From: Membranipora membranacea
Lineage: Eukaryota; Bryozoa; Gymnolaemata; Cheilostomatida; Membraniporidae
DNA length: 64,000 nt
Direction: 5' to 3'
Assembly (NCBI GenBank): GCA_914767715.1
Contig: OU612068.1
Location: 34,815,541-34,879,540 of the forward strand
Made by a program: the position numbers and the translations under genes. Positions 12,752-25,050 of this stretch are shown piece by piece (position 1 is the stretch's first letter; each line of letters opens with the position of its first letter). Below the pieces are notes generated by a model, which saw only the letters and a program-made list of their open reading frames with translations, was not told where the DNA came from and ran no database searches.

Positions 12752-14717
12752 TAGGCCAGAAGCAGCTATAGCATAAGTTGTTATGGCCGGACACTATTTG
12801 ATGGCAGGTTATTGATCACGTTTTATACTTCATTGGTGTATGTTCTGTAAAATTCACTGGGTGTACCCAGTTGTAGTGGTCATATTTAGAAATTAAAAGG
12901 TGTTTTGTTTTGGCATTATATGTGCGGGGAAATAACTCCTATTCTGTGTAGTCTAACTAATCTAATCATCAGGGAATTCCAGGTTGAAATTGCATTGTGG
13001 GATTTGTTGACATGGCAATTAATTCACGAAGTAAACTTGTAGTGAAGTCTGCTCGTATCAGACCAGCACAAATTGAAAATTTTCAATTGAATTATGTCAA
13101 ACTTCTTATGGGACTAGTATGATATTGTATGGTCTTAAGACCACTGTCTTGGGGCTATTACCAACAACATTTTTGATGTTTCAATTGCCTCTTATGTCAT
13201 TTTTCGGCTGGATATCTTTTGCATAACACATGAGCAAAGAGTTTAATGAGTGCCTCACTTTTCAGCAAAGAAACCCTACTGTCAGAGTCTGAAAAAATTA
13301 GATATGCCAGCTTCGTATACATTCCTAACATGCTAATGACATGATATGGGGATATGTGGTAGCGCTGTCTCTCACCAACCACCTCATGCAATCATAAAAC
13401 ATATACAATGTAGAACCCAGGACTATAGTTCTGACTTGTGTCAACTGCATCAAACTCTTGACTTCCCACTAATCTCATATCGATAGTGTGAATATTTGGG
13501 ATATGCAGTAGTGCTGCGGCTGACCTCTTTAGCTGGGTACACACTTTTTTCCTACATCAAATTTGTCTCACGTTTAGGCTGCTTTTTGTCTTGTTCTCAT
13601 TGAGATGTAGTGCTGTCGCTGACCACCTTTTAAAATGATGTGATGAATATCTTGTTAAAATCATACATATAGTCGTGTTTCCTGCTGACCATATTAATCA
13701 CTTAACATTTCACTTACCTAACCGATTGTGAAGAAAATTGCAGGTATGCTGCCGCGCTGCCGCTGACATGATTGCTACAACCGGGCACACTCTCAGTTTT
13801 AGATTCAGCACGTTGTTCTACCCTAGATATACCCTTGTTTAAAACTCGTAACATTTCACGTATTATAAGCGATTTTGAGAAAAATTGCGATATGCTGCCG
13901 CGCTGTCGATCTTCCGCTGACATGATCGCTACGACTGGGTACACAAGACCAAGTTTGGTCCATTTGCCTGCATTCCGAGTGGCTTCCAATCCACTGGTCA
14001 CGTCGCGGCGTGACCAGTGGATTGGGAGGCATGCAGGCAATTGGATCAAACTTGTTCTAGGTTACACCCTTATTTCTTTATATTCAGCGCGTTATTATAC
14101 CCTTGAAACACCTTTTATTTAGACTCTTAATATTTCACTCATTAAAAGCAATTTTTAGAGGAAGTGAGGATATGCTGCCGCGCTGCCGCTGACATGATCG
14201 CTACAACAGGGTACACCCTTAATATTGGATTCAGCACGTTGTTCCACCCTAGAAACACCTTTTATTGAATTCTTAACATTTCACTTATTATACGCAATTT
14301 TGAGAAATATTGCGGATATGCTGCCGCAAGACAGTATCATACTAACCTCATCATTTCTGACATTATACTTATTGAAAATTTTAAATTTGTCCTGATCTAA
14401 CTTGAGCAGACTTCTGCAAGTTTTCTTGGTAAATAAATTGGCAAGTCAACAAAATCCCCACAATGCAGTTTCAACCTGGAATTCCCTGAAGATTAGATTA
14501 GTAATATTACACAGAATAGGAGTTATGTCCCCACACATATAAAGCGAAAACAAAACACCTTTTAATTTCTAAATATGACCACTATAACTGGGTACACCTG
14601 GTGAATTTTACAGAAGAAACATCAATGAAGTATAATATGCGATCAGTTTCCTGCCATCAAAAATTGTCCGTGCCATTTTTTTATAGAGCAGTTACAGCTA
14701 GGCTGCTTCTGGCCTAA
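12752..14717. mobile_element. ~2 kb element with long terminal inverted repeats and internal repeats
   Basis: The left arm (about 12752-13110) reappears inverted at about 14350-14717. Paired landmarks include TAGGCCAGAAGCAGC, the TTCACTGGGTGTACCCAGTT region, AAGGTGTTTTGTTTT and CAGGGAATTCCAGGTTGAAA. Between the arms, a motif around GATATGCTGCCGCGCTGCCG, followed by GGGTACAC, occurs about four or five times at ~140-280 bp spacing, and a strong hairpin is centred near 14005. No transposase frame is recognisable, so this looks non-autonomous. Confidence 0.75.
13946..14062. repeat. hairpin-forming inverted repeat
   Basis: CCAATCCACTGGTCACG (13986-14002) faces its exact complement across about six bases. 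The pairing continues imperfectly outward through the TTTGCCTGCAT and ATGCAGGCAA stretches. It sits inside the 12752-14717 element and explains the overlapping open frames on both strands here. Confidence 0.8.
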
Positions 14718-14810
14718 GTGACTGATGTGTGCTTTGACATAGGTTCTCATATGGCCTGCTGCACTCAGTCAGCAATATTGATACTCCGTGTTTAGCTGTG
14801 CTGAGTATCA

Positions 14811-15027
14811 TACATGACAAGTTGGTAGACCAAGAAATCAGGAGGTCTCCGAGGACGAACTCCCGACCCGCAGTACTACTCTGCGTGTCCCGCAGTGAAG
14901 GTGAAATTCAGACCCCGTTGACATTTATTTTAAGCCAAAACTAGAGCATTCATATTATGAAATGCATAATTATATTGTTGCAATTTATCCGAACGAGGAG
15001 AGATAGTATGTTAATAGGCAATTATAT
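14811..15027. repeat. dispersed repeat arm, right copy (inverted relative to 1-240)
   Basis: Reverse complement of the first ~235 bases of the window with scattered substitutions and indels. It ends in CGAACGAGGAGAGATAGTA followed by TTAATAGGCAATTA. Confidence 0.75.
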
Positions 15028-16105
15028 CTAGGTATATGTACTGTGGGGTAGGAAAACATAGTTTTTCTTGCAACGAGAAGCTTAAAAAGTCTTCTGGGTG
15101 AAGGAAGCTGAAAAAAAGGGAGAAAAAAGGGAAAGGTGGAAAATACCCCTAAAAACTGGGAGGCTCCCTATCAAAAAGGGAGACTTGTCAGGTATGCTGA
15201 GTATCTGTGATGCACAGATGGACAAGATCTGATGTAAAATAATATAGAAAGCTTCTCAAGGTATCCCACAGCTAACACGATTATAAATACTCCTCTTTAG
15301 GAGGCAGTCAAATCTATTTAAATTTTACATCACTCTGAAGTCATAAATAACTTGATGACAAATTTATTAAGTTCAATTTACTTTGTGACTTGTAAATTCC
15401 AGTTTTTGATGTAAACAACAGAGTTTATCCGAGAAAAATCTTGTGTGTCCAATCATCAGAATATTTGCAAAAATTGTTGTAAAGATTCTCAAAACTTCAA
15501 ATCACTCAGTATTGATGATCGCATTAATGATCGCATGCTTCGGATTTTAACATCATCCTAATGCCTGAAATGAGATTTAAAAACAAATTATTTTAGATTT
15601 CTGTGCAATTTAGAAAAACATACAGTCTACCTGTCTAAATTTTGTATCTTCCATTGAAATTTTATTGAAAGCCACTAATCATAAAGCTAATAATTGAAGC
15701 ATATCACAAAAGATATGATATGACTTGGTTTTTATGCGGGCTGAAGCCAGAGTTTGGTTGGAATGTCATATCTTAGTATGTGTAGCCACAATCTCATTTA
15801 TTCATCATATAAACAAAACCTTGAAATACTTTAGCGATGTATTTATCTGCGTTTATATTGCCAATTTCTATCTCGAGCAGTAACCATGGTTAACAGAAAA
15901 TGTTGTACCTGTCAAAGCACTGTGGGTTATTTCCAGTGGCCGAATGTGGTACGGGAAATCTCGAAAGGGTGGAACACCTGGCCGTTACCTGGCTAGGGTT
16001 TGGTTCTCAGGCTAACGGTATCTAGCTAAACAAACTCACCATGAATGAGCCGAGAGAGGATAACTCCTGGGTAGAGAATTCCTGGATAGCAATCTTCAGC
16101 CTAGA
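15028..16105. other. gene-free stretch
   Basis: No exon or RNA gene recognised. A purine-rich patch (AAAAAAGGGAGAAAAAAGGG type, about 15113-15180) is the only compositional feature I noticed. Confidence 0.4.
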
Positions 16106-16375
16106 GAGGGTCGTACTGGTGGCAAAGCCAACCTAGCAGAGCTGTTTACTGAGGGTCGTACTGGTGGCAAAGCCAACCTAGCAGAGCTGTTTACTGAGGG
16201 TCGTACTGGTGGCAAAGCCAACCTAGCAGAGCTGTTTACTGAGGGTCGTACTGGTGGCAAAGCCAACCTAGCAGAGCTGGTTACTGAGGGTCGTACTGGT
16301 GGCAAAGCCAACCTAGCAGAGCTGTTTACTGAGGGTCGTACTGGTGGCAAAGCCAACCTAGCAGAGCTGGTGTCT
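16106..16375. repeat. 45-bp minisatellite, 6 copies
   Basis: The unit GAGGGTCGTACTGGTGGCAA + AGCCAACCTAGCAGAGCTGT + TTACT occurs six times, nearly identical. Since 45 is a multiple of 3, all frames stay open (minus-strand reading PVRPSVNSSARLALP). I do not call it a gene because there is no extension into conserved sequence. Confidence 0.9.
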
Positions 16376-18995
16376 CGAGTAGCTTACAAGCGGAGCTTGT
16401 AGCGGGTGCATTTCTATCTGATAGTATACGTTGCGAAGCGGGATGTACCCTGACCTTGCCCTCTGAGCAGATTAAGCGGGACGCACCCGGAACCTGGACT
16501 GTGTAGCCTTAGCTGTATGAGGTGTATGGGCTATATATTCAGACCGGACACTGAAACGCACTTGCTGGGAGTAATATTGGAAATGCGATAGACTGTCTGT
16601 GATAATACTGTAAGACGGTGCAGCCGTCTTAATATTGAGTTCCATGTCGATAATTGCTAAGATTAAATGTGTATAGAATATATATTTATGATGTCCGTGA
16701 GATTGCTTCTGCAATAAATATATATATGTTGAAGCCGTCTACATGATATTGATAATATAATATGTTCCAGTTTAAATCAGGGTAGATAACCCTTTTCACA
16801 TCAGAATGACTCTGTTTGACTTTGAATATTCTATATTTAGAATATTCAAAATTAGTAGGCATGATACATCCATTCTATTAGCAGATAGCAAGAGTTGTCC
16901 CCTCAATAATGCATGTTACTGGGCTCGCTATATTATTTATAGCCTCAAAACTACCTCACCGAAATCATACAGATTTAAACTTGAGTGGTGGGACTACCTC
17001 AGGGATATTTTCCCTGTGATAATCACATGGACTCGGCGTCAATTTGCTACAATTGCCTCAATCACTGATAATCAGGTATGCATTGCACCCACCCAATAAT
17101 GAGAACTTCAGCATTGGTAAAGCTGCTTCAAATGTTGGAGCCAGTAACCTAAGGATATGTTGTTCACTTACCATGGCATGTAAACTGAAGGTATTATCAA
17201 TCAATTGCAACTTTTATTTATCTTTTTCCAGCACTCACTCTTCTCACTTGTCAAGAACTTCAGATTTCCTGCCAAAATATATGATTTTGATTCGCCAACT
17301 TGAGATTCATCAGACCAATCAGCTGTTACATTTACATATAGACATTATACCCTCTCCAATACTATTTATGTTAAAGAGGCATATATTACAATGTTTATAG
17401 TCTGGCTTTGTTTAAATTCGGCAAAGACCACTACACTGCACACAAAATACTTTCCTGGGTGAAATGATTATATGTAATGTAGGTCGTGGTAATAGCTCTG
17501 TGCAAAGTCATAAATAGGATTCAATTTTTTTTAGATTTTATCTGGATTAGAAATCTTGGCTTGCTCTTAGCGCTAAGCTCCATTGTGCACAGATATTGTG
17601 GGTTTATGTAGCTTCATGGCTCAGTGAGATCAAAAGCACAAAATCAAAGAACAAATATTTATTGCTAACATGTGGAGGTATGTACGGATAGATAGTTGAT
17701 GATGGGTGGTTGGTTGATTTATTGTTTGCTAGCAGTAGCTAGCTAGCCTAGTCGGTGTGTGTTTACTGACTTTTACTTTACTATGACCAATGAACTCCCT
17801 CTTCATTACTATGACAACTATTGAACTATGTATATAAAATAAAATTATTTCATATAAAATAAAGGTCTAGTTCTAGTTGTTGCTATTTGGGCTCTTACTT
17901 GCCGCACTGATTTAGTATTCATTGATCGTTGTTCGGCTGCCTTAGCGTAGGTAGTATAAGCTCAAATATATATATATTATATATATATTATATTATATAT
18001 ATTATGATATCATTATTGTCAAGATACTCACTACTTACACACATATATGCTTACCTACATACTGTCTGTAGCTCTAGGCCTACTAGGCTAAATAAGACTT
18101 ATTATGATTATAATTTTATAGGTCTCAGCGACTGTCATCTGTGTGGATCACAGTAGCCTGTATTCAGTTAGATTTGGGAAAAATAATCCATTGCAGGACA
18201 TACTTTATACTATACCTTATATCCCTAATTTCTTAAGAGTTTCATAATATGTGACCACTAATATTATTTTCATTTCATAGGTCATTCAGGCTGGAATTAG
18301 GAGTGTCTGCTGTGACACACTCTGCAGCAGTAGATTGCACCATTCAAAATTTTAAAGCATAAATCTAAGCAATTATTTGACTGAGATGTTACAATGAAGC
18401 TGAAACCTTTCGCATATAAATACCCGGCACTATCATCAAGATCGATCAGTCTAAAGCAGAAAATTTCTTTCCTACAAAGGTTATAATATTTCCAGTAGAG
18501 AATGGAATTTCTCAAATATGAAAGCTTAATTTCATCAGCAATACAACCCGCATTCCATTACTAATGATTACCCTCGGCCTACAGATGATGTTTTTCATTT
18601 GAAAACGACTCAGTTCTGGGTGACCATCATGGATTAAAATGAATCCAGTATGTTATTGTATTATGTTCTGTCCCTGCCACACATGGTTAATGAATGAAGT
18701 GATTTGTCAAGCTAAAAGATTCCACCAATCATTTCACCTTATTCTTGTAACAGATACTCTACAAAATTAAAAATGACACAGAATTATATTTGACGTGTTG
18801 TTTCGAAAAAGTTGAATTAAAAATTTGTACATGTTCCCCTGTAGCTAAAGATAGCGAAATTTAAAACCAAATTAACATGCGGGATAAGTATAAAAACCAA
18901 TCCTAGTCTTTACAATGTGTTTGAGTAAGCTTATCTTGTTTGAATGATACAGGGCCTGTATTATATGAGGAAGCTGACTAACTTCAACACACAGA
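16376..18995. other. upstream region of LDB, no coding exon recognised
   Basis: Several open frames of 60-120 codons occur on both strands, but none shows similarity or good splice context. 5' non-coding exons and the promoter of the LDB gene presumably lie here. An AT dinucleotide tract is at about 17967-18005. Confidence 0.4.
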
Positions 18996-21900
18996 ATGAA
19001 AATGCACCCGAGTATGGAGGTACCACAATCACATGGCAATGTCTACAGTTCACCAGTCCCAGCAGCGCCACCGTGAGTCACCTCATTCCTTAATCCAGCG
19101 TAACCTACTGTGACATACCAGATTCCTGCTGATATCTCGTATTAGTGGCGCTCACCACCTGATGGATATAACAGTAGGCTACCACTATAAGTTAGGTCTG
19201 ATAATATCCACCAGACAAGTTGTCTCCATAATGGTGCCTCAGTGTTATGTCGAGTGGTAATATGAGGGCTTTCATGACTCTGCTTTCTGCTTCAGTAGAT
19301 TCTTAACTGAAAGGCTCCATGACACCAATCAACATATAAAATTGAAAAGTTAGATCCTTTAGTCCTATTTGACTTTTATGATCTTATTGAGTTATCGATC
19401 TCTGTATATGATATGTACCCGATCTGTAGGATGCATTCTGTGTCACCGATGGGACGACCCGCACCAAATGTCCACTACGGTCCTCCATTAGAATATAAGA
19501 TCTATGACATCAACAGGAGGTTACGCCAGCGTCCTGACTACCCTGACAGATGGTGGTGGGAACAATTCGCTCTAGAATTCTTTGATGACACTGCTACCAT
19601 GCTCATATCATTTTATACACCTGGAGAGGGCGAGAAGCATTACAGTGAGTAGGGCAGTCAGCGGCAGTCAGCCGTAGACCCCATAGTTAAGATTATGATC
19701 AGATTTATCATGAATCTGTTAGACAAACATTGTGTAGCTGGTGTAATATACATGTTTTACCTCTGCTGTGATTTGGAAATGGATACCTAGCTTCCTACAA
19801 TGCTTTGTTTGTCAGTTTGTCAGCTGATTCAAAGGGTGGTAGGAAACCAGTGCTAAATCAGTATGACCATTTAAAATTGTAACATTTACTTCGTTTGAGC
19901 AATTGCACCGGCATTGTCTAGCTGCATCAATTATTAGCTTCATATTTCTAGCTAAAAGGGCGAAGTAATAATATGAGTCGTAACATTGGATGAAGCCCGG
20001 CTTTTTGTTCTATATGGTTATCAAATAGGAACCAAGAGAAAAATTGTTCCTGTCAAGGATCACATGTCTGTTTGTGTACTCAGTTAAAGGATGCTCTAAA
20101 TAACATTATGTCTTATCTGATAAACTGAATATAATAAAACTAGCAGATGGGATTTACTATCACTCATATGAATGCAATACCAAATAAATACTATAGGCAG
20201 ATTTGTAAACTATTAAGATCTTGGAAAACTAGGAACATCATTATTTTCTTGTAATTAAAAAAAAAGCCATTATCAGGTTGAGGTTGTCGGTCTGACCGGA
20301 ACTTGTTCATCATATTTTCTTCTGTTCAGATATGCGTACAGAGTATAAAACTATGTATAACATTTCTATTATGTGAATATGTTTCTCATTATTATGTCTT
20401 TAGCAATTGGAAGAGCAATGATCCCACAATATTTCAGCTCCATATTTGAAGGCGGAGTCAGTGAGATGTATTTCACATTCAGCTTTCCTCGAGAATATAT
20501 GTCTCATTCTGGTCCTACCCTAGAATGTGACAATGCACTTACAACAACTCAATACCATCAGCCTTCATTCGCAAGAGTATGTCTTATTGTCTTTTTATGG
20601 GGTTATTTTTATGGCCAATGATTGCTTCTGTTTTACATTCGTACATTCTACATAGGACAATCTACTATTTGGAGGAAGATGAAAGTACTGACATTTCCAC
20701 ACATTGAGTAATTAGTAATTGAGCTAATGACAACAAAATGTCTGCCGATATAGAACCATAAATGAATGACACTACAGTAACTTTAATGCAACATTGAATT
20801 TATCAACAATTGCAAAATGAATTGTCTGATTTCTGTTTGATGTGACACTGATTGTCGCCTGTTTATAGATACTTGTGGAGAGTAAGCTCAGTTTTCAGTG
20901 TACATTTGACGAGTCAGTAAGAATAAGGAGCTGGAATCAATATCTTATCAGACACAAAGAATATGTACCTAGGGAGATAATCTCACTTAACCTACAGGTA
21001 TACAAATATTCACATTACTCCGACAATACTGTGATTCTGATATATATAAAAAGATTTTTTGAGAAAGAGTTGCACGAAGGGCATTTGTAACCAACCTTGG
21101 AGATTATTTACTGATGTGTTTTACTGGCGGTCTGATTTCCACCAACATCTGACTTTCAGACACATTACAGCCAGCTCACGTATGATCCATCAGCTCTGGC
21201 AGCATCAGCTCAAATTCACACAATGGTTGATATTTGGTTATTGACTCGGTTATTTTCAGGAAAATGGATCTGTAGAACCTTTACTGCCAAATATAACTCA
21301 TCTTGGACTAAACAACTGTGTTCTCAACTTTCTCAATGTAAGTTTTTGAATGCTGGCTTCCTTCATTTAATCATTTTGACCCTGTGCCAAAATGCAACCA
21401 TAAGAAAACTCGATACTCGAAACTGGATATCGTGAGTCGAGGAACTTGTATTAAATGCTCATTTGCAAAGTTTTAAGTTGACACACATATTTCTTAGTAT
21501 GCCCAGGAGCAGACAGCCATGAAAAGATGAGATATCATTGTTTTCATGCATAGGATGATACACAATAATAGGAGATAAATGCATTAAAAACATTATTACT
21601 TGCAATGGATAGGTGTCTGCAATCTCAGGAGCAATCAGGAATGATATTAAGCCAGCATACGGAATGTTACCCGGTGAATGTATGCAGCAGCAGGCGTGGG
21701 GGGCACCTGCGGGGGGTACCCCTACCGACCCTGTACCTCCTCCAAGTGTCATGTCATCACATCCTTCATCTAATCAACCAATCACACAACATATGAACGA
21801 GATCGTCCAATCACCTGTTACCTCACATAACGCAGACAGACAGACAGACAGTGTCAACAGTGCTGATAGGATGTACATGACGAGTGAGTATTTACTGCAT

Positions 21901-23247
21901 TGTGATTCGTTAGCCAAGTTTTTGACATACAATCGCATATATATATATATATATATATGCGATTGTATGTCAAAAACTTGTTCCTCAAAAATATGCATTA
22001 ATTTACTTAAATTGGTTTTGGCAGCTCATCTAAACTAAAATGAGACTTAGGTCAATATTACATTTTCTTGCATGATTTAAGAATCACGAAAATCACTGAC
22101 GGATTCTGATATTAATGTAATCGCAGTCAACATGAGAATATTCCAAAACACATCAACAATGACATTAACTATCTAATTGACAGAGAGTCCGAAACCTGCA
22201 AAGACTAAAAAGAGAGGAAGGAAAGGATCTGCAGCCAAAGAATCTCCGTCTTCACCAAAGAAATCTCTGAAGACACCACCCCAGCAGCAGCCTCTGCCGC
22301 CTCCTCAGCCTAACATTAATATGCCTATCACTGCAATGTCTCCTGTCTCTAGACCTCCGCTAACACAGCAGGTATTATTAATTACAGATAATATTTTGTC
22401 ATCGACAGTTAAGTTTGGATAACTCCTTGACCCTGGAAACATTGCAAGGCAACCATTCCACCTCCCTGCTGTTACTCATCCCTCCTTTTTTGAATACATT
22501 GAGTGATGGGAGGATGGGGGTAGAAATGAATGGAGACTATTTGATTATAAATAATTTAAACAATTTCCATTGACACCAGGTTATGGGACAGCAGGATGTT
22601 ATGATTGTGGGAGAGCCGATTCTGATGGGAGGTGAATTAGGGGATGAGGATGAGCGAAGGATAACTCGTCTCGAGAACAACAATAATACAGACTATATGT
22701 CACCTCAACACCAGACGGCACATCATACAGCACAGATAAATCACGAGATCGGGATCCCACCTACTGTCAGTAACTCTGCAGCCGCTGCTCTTATGAATGG
22801 AGACGCTGGCGGTAATGGTATGTCTTGTTCAGCCTTTGTGTTTTAATTGTGTACTTAGACTAGTACATGAAACTTGAGTGATCTTTTATCCAGCTCTGCT
22901 TTTGTGGACCTATATGATCCAGAGTGCGTATATGGAGAACATCATGCGATATTGTTTCCATGCACTTTAGGTGAGACTGAGAGGGTTTTAGTTAGAATGA
23001 GTGAATTTAATTGTTCTTAAATTTGATGCACTAGTTAGCAAGTCAGAAGAATATTATTACGGGCAATAATACCTTGGCTTTCTTACTGTCTGGTAACACT
23101 ATCATTGATTAATAGTTGATATCTTGTTTTATAGGACTGTCTCTTGAATTGACTATGTCAAATACAAATCCCTATGATGAACCGAGTATCAGTGCTGCCT
23201 TAGACGCCCTGGACCAAGATGCGAATGTGTTAGCAGCTTTACCTTAA
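18996..23247 (+). CDS. LDB1: LIM-domain-binding protein (LDB/Chip/CLIM family)
   Basis: Nuclear adaptor that dimerises through its N-terminal domain and binds LIM-homeodomain and LMO proteins through a short C-terminal LIM-interaction domain, bridging transcription complexes. Nine exons: 18996-19072, 19430-19644, 20404-20576, 20869-20997, 21260-21337, 21613-21883, 22184-22371, 22580-22817, 23135-23247. Phases close throughout, giving 493 codons plus TAA; human LDB1 is about 375-411. Visible: dimerisation-domain motifs YKIYDINRRL, FALEFFDDTATMLISF, RAMIPQYFSSIFEGGVSEMY and RSWNQYLIRHKEYVPR; a weaker match over 21613-21700 (AYGMLPGEC against the family's Y-L-P-x-x-C); a basic nuclear signal KTKKRGRKG; then the LIM-interaction core VMIVGEPILMGGELGDEDER. 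The second half of the 21613 exon is a Pro/Gln-rich stretch longer than in vertebrates. ATG 18996 is chosen because only its frame joins the second exon. Convergent with the PRELI gene. Confidence 0.93.
21915..21980. repeat. 66-bp perfect palindrome in LDB intron
   Basis: CAAGTTTTTGACATACAATCG, then an AT dinucleotide core, then the exact reverse complement; all 33 base pairs match. It lies about 30 bp downstream of the donor of LDB exon 21613-21883. Confidence 0.95.
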
Positions 23248-25050
23248 CTTACGAAATCACACAGATATTTAATTCTTCCCCTGTCCTTAGCATGTATGAC
23301 CCTTGATTCTCTCTTCATGTAGTAATCCTGGGCATCAAACATGAACCTGGTTACGTAGGCATTCATATCAGTAATAATTTGTATTAAACTCAATTGCCTT
23401 AGCTGGATTTTATTAGTTTTAGAGACATGAGTACATATATATATGTTAGTGTTGTGTTAGCCAAGTTACGGCAGGTAAAATGCAAGTTTTCTCCTCTTTG
23501 CCATTTATTGAAATGTACATACAACTCCAAATTATAAAGGTGATGCTTGAGAGATTTTATAACAAGGTATTAACCTGCACAAAGTTTTCTCACACAACCA
23601 TCTCGTAAGCATAGAAAATTTGATCTGACTGTATGGAGCACTAGACTGAGTTCTCAGCCAGCTATGAGCACTACATGGCATAGCAGTAGCATATCCTGAC
23701 AGACTTCTAGTGATATATAGCTCTCATCATATCTTTGAGCTATAACACCCATCATCAGCCTCACAATCAAGAAAACAATATCTTTATTCATTATTTCAAG
23801 GGTTAAAGTATTATACATATATCTATTTAATATTTATTATTATTTTCGCTCTCTGACATGAAAATCTCAATGACAGTCTTATTATATGGACAATCACAAC
23901 TTGACAACTAGACTAAAACACACTACACCGAAATCTGGTCATATGTCATCTTCCCAAATCTGGTTTGACAGGGCTGCTTGTACACAGCGCCACCTTATAC
24001 CAATGAACTCCCTCCTTCATTGTTTATACATACACCAGCTTCTAGTCACTTTTTCTCCTTTTCATATAGGTGTCTGATTATTTTTAGCTATTTATCAGTA
24101 GGATTTGTATCTTTAGACGAGATTACCAAGACTTATCTGAGAAAATCACCTCTATCCCCATAAACCAAAGTCTTGTGATATTTATTTATTTCTAGTCAAC
24201 CAGGAAATACTCTCTGTCAAAACCTCTGTATCTAAACAATAACTGTAGAATATTATCTTTTATTAAGAAGGTGATGGTAAGCACATCATGCAGCAGTTAT
24301 TTATTTGAGTTACGTCGTTCTACCTTTTTTTACACTACAATTTGAAAACACTTTTGATAACCACATATGTTGTACCAAATGAAGTTCAAGAAAGGTTTTG
24401 TTGTAGACTTTTTGTTGATCTCTTTCTTTTTTTTTCATTTTTAAATTTATCAAAATAGTCTAGATATATATTATATATTCAGCAATAAATCGCTATTGTA
24501 ACTGTAACAAAACCATACCACTATTATTACAATAAATCTGGTGCCCTCTATAATCAAAATTGTATAACAAATACAAGCAATGAATGACAAGCATAATGGA
24601 GAAAACAAGTTGCTACGCTACGCTACTGTGTAGTTGCTATTGGCAGTATAGTAAGGTGGGATAGAACAACTCTGATGTGCTTCTGAAACATTCGTCACCT
24701 CTTGTGCTAGTAATAGAATTGAGGTTAAAGAAACACAATGAAAGATTGTAGTGTAATATAGTAATAGGGAATTGTAACATATTAATTGTAAGATATTCTT
24801 TTCTAAGTCCGAGTGCAATGTTGGTCTATTCTCATAATATTATATTGACTTCCTCTTTAAATCAAGGTTCATTGTTTTTGATTTTGATTATGTACCTATG
24901 GCAAGAGTACATAGTCGGCCGGTGCAAGAGATCACCAAGTAACAGACTAATTAAATTTGTTGGGATAAGCTGTACTATTGTGCATAGTCCGTGCGTGCGT
25001 GAGAGAGATCTTCAGAAGACTAGGGTAAACTCTTGTAATTCTCTACAACG
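23248..25050. other. 3' UTRs of two convergent genes
   Basis: LDB ends at 23247 from the left and the PRELI gene ends at 25051 from the right. AATAAA signals on the plus strand at 24484-24489 and 24531-24536 could end LDB transcripts. TTTATT motifs near 24181 and 24301 could serve the minus-strand gene. If both are used, the two transcripts overlap. Confidence 0.5.

Noticed and set aside
13714-14122. ORFs of 111 and 116 codons on opposite strands
   Set aside because: They mirror each other across the inverted repeat centred near 14005; the openness is structural.
1-15027. A single 15-kb transposon bounded by the inverted arms at 1-240 and 14811-15027
   Set aside because: The interior is an ordinary intron-containing RAD54L gene plus unrelated repeats with no transposase; two independent copies of a dispersed repeat are simpler.
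16096-16356. Minus-strand 86-codon repeat protein (LALPPVRPSVNSSAR units)
   Set aside because: Encoded wholly by the 45-bp minisatellite with no flanking coding sequence.
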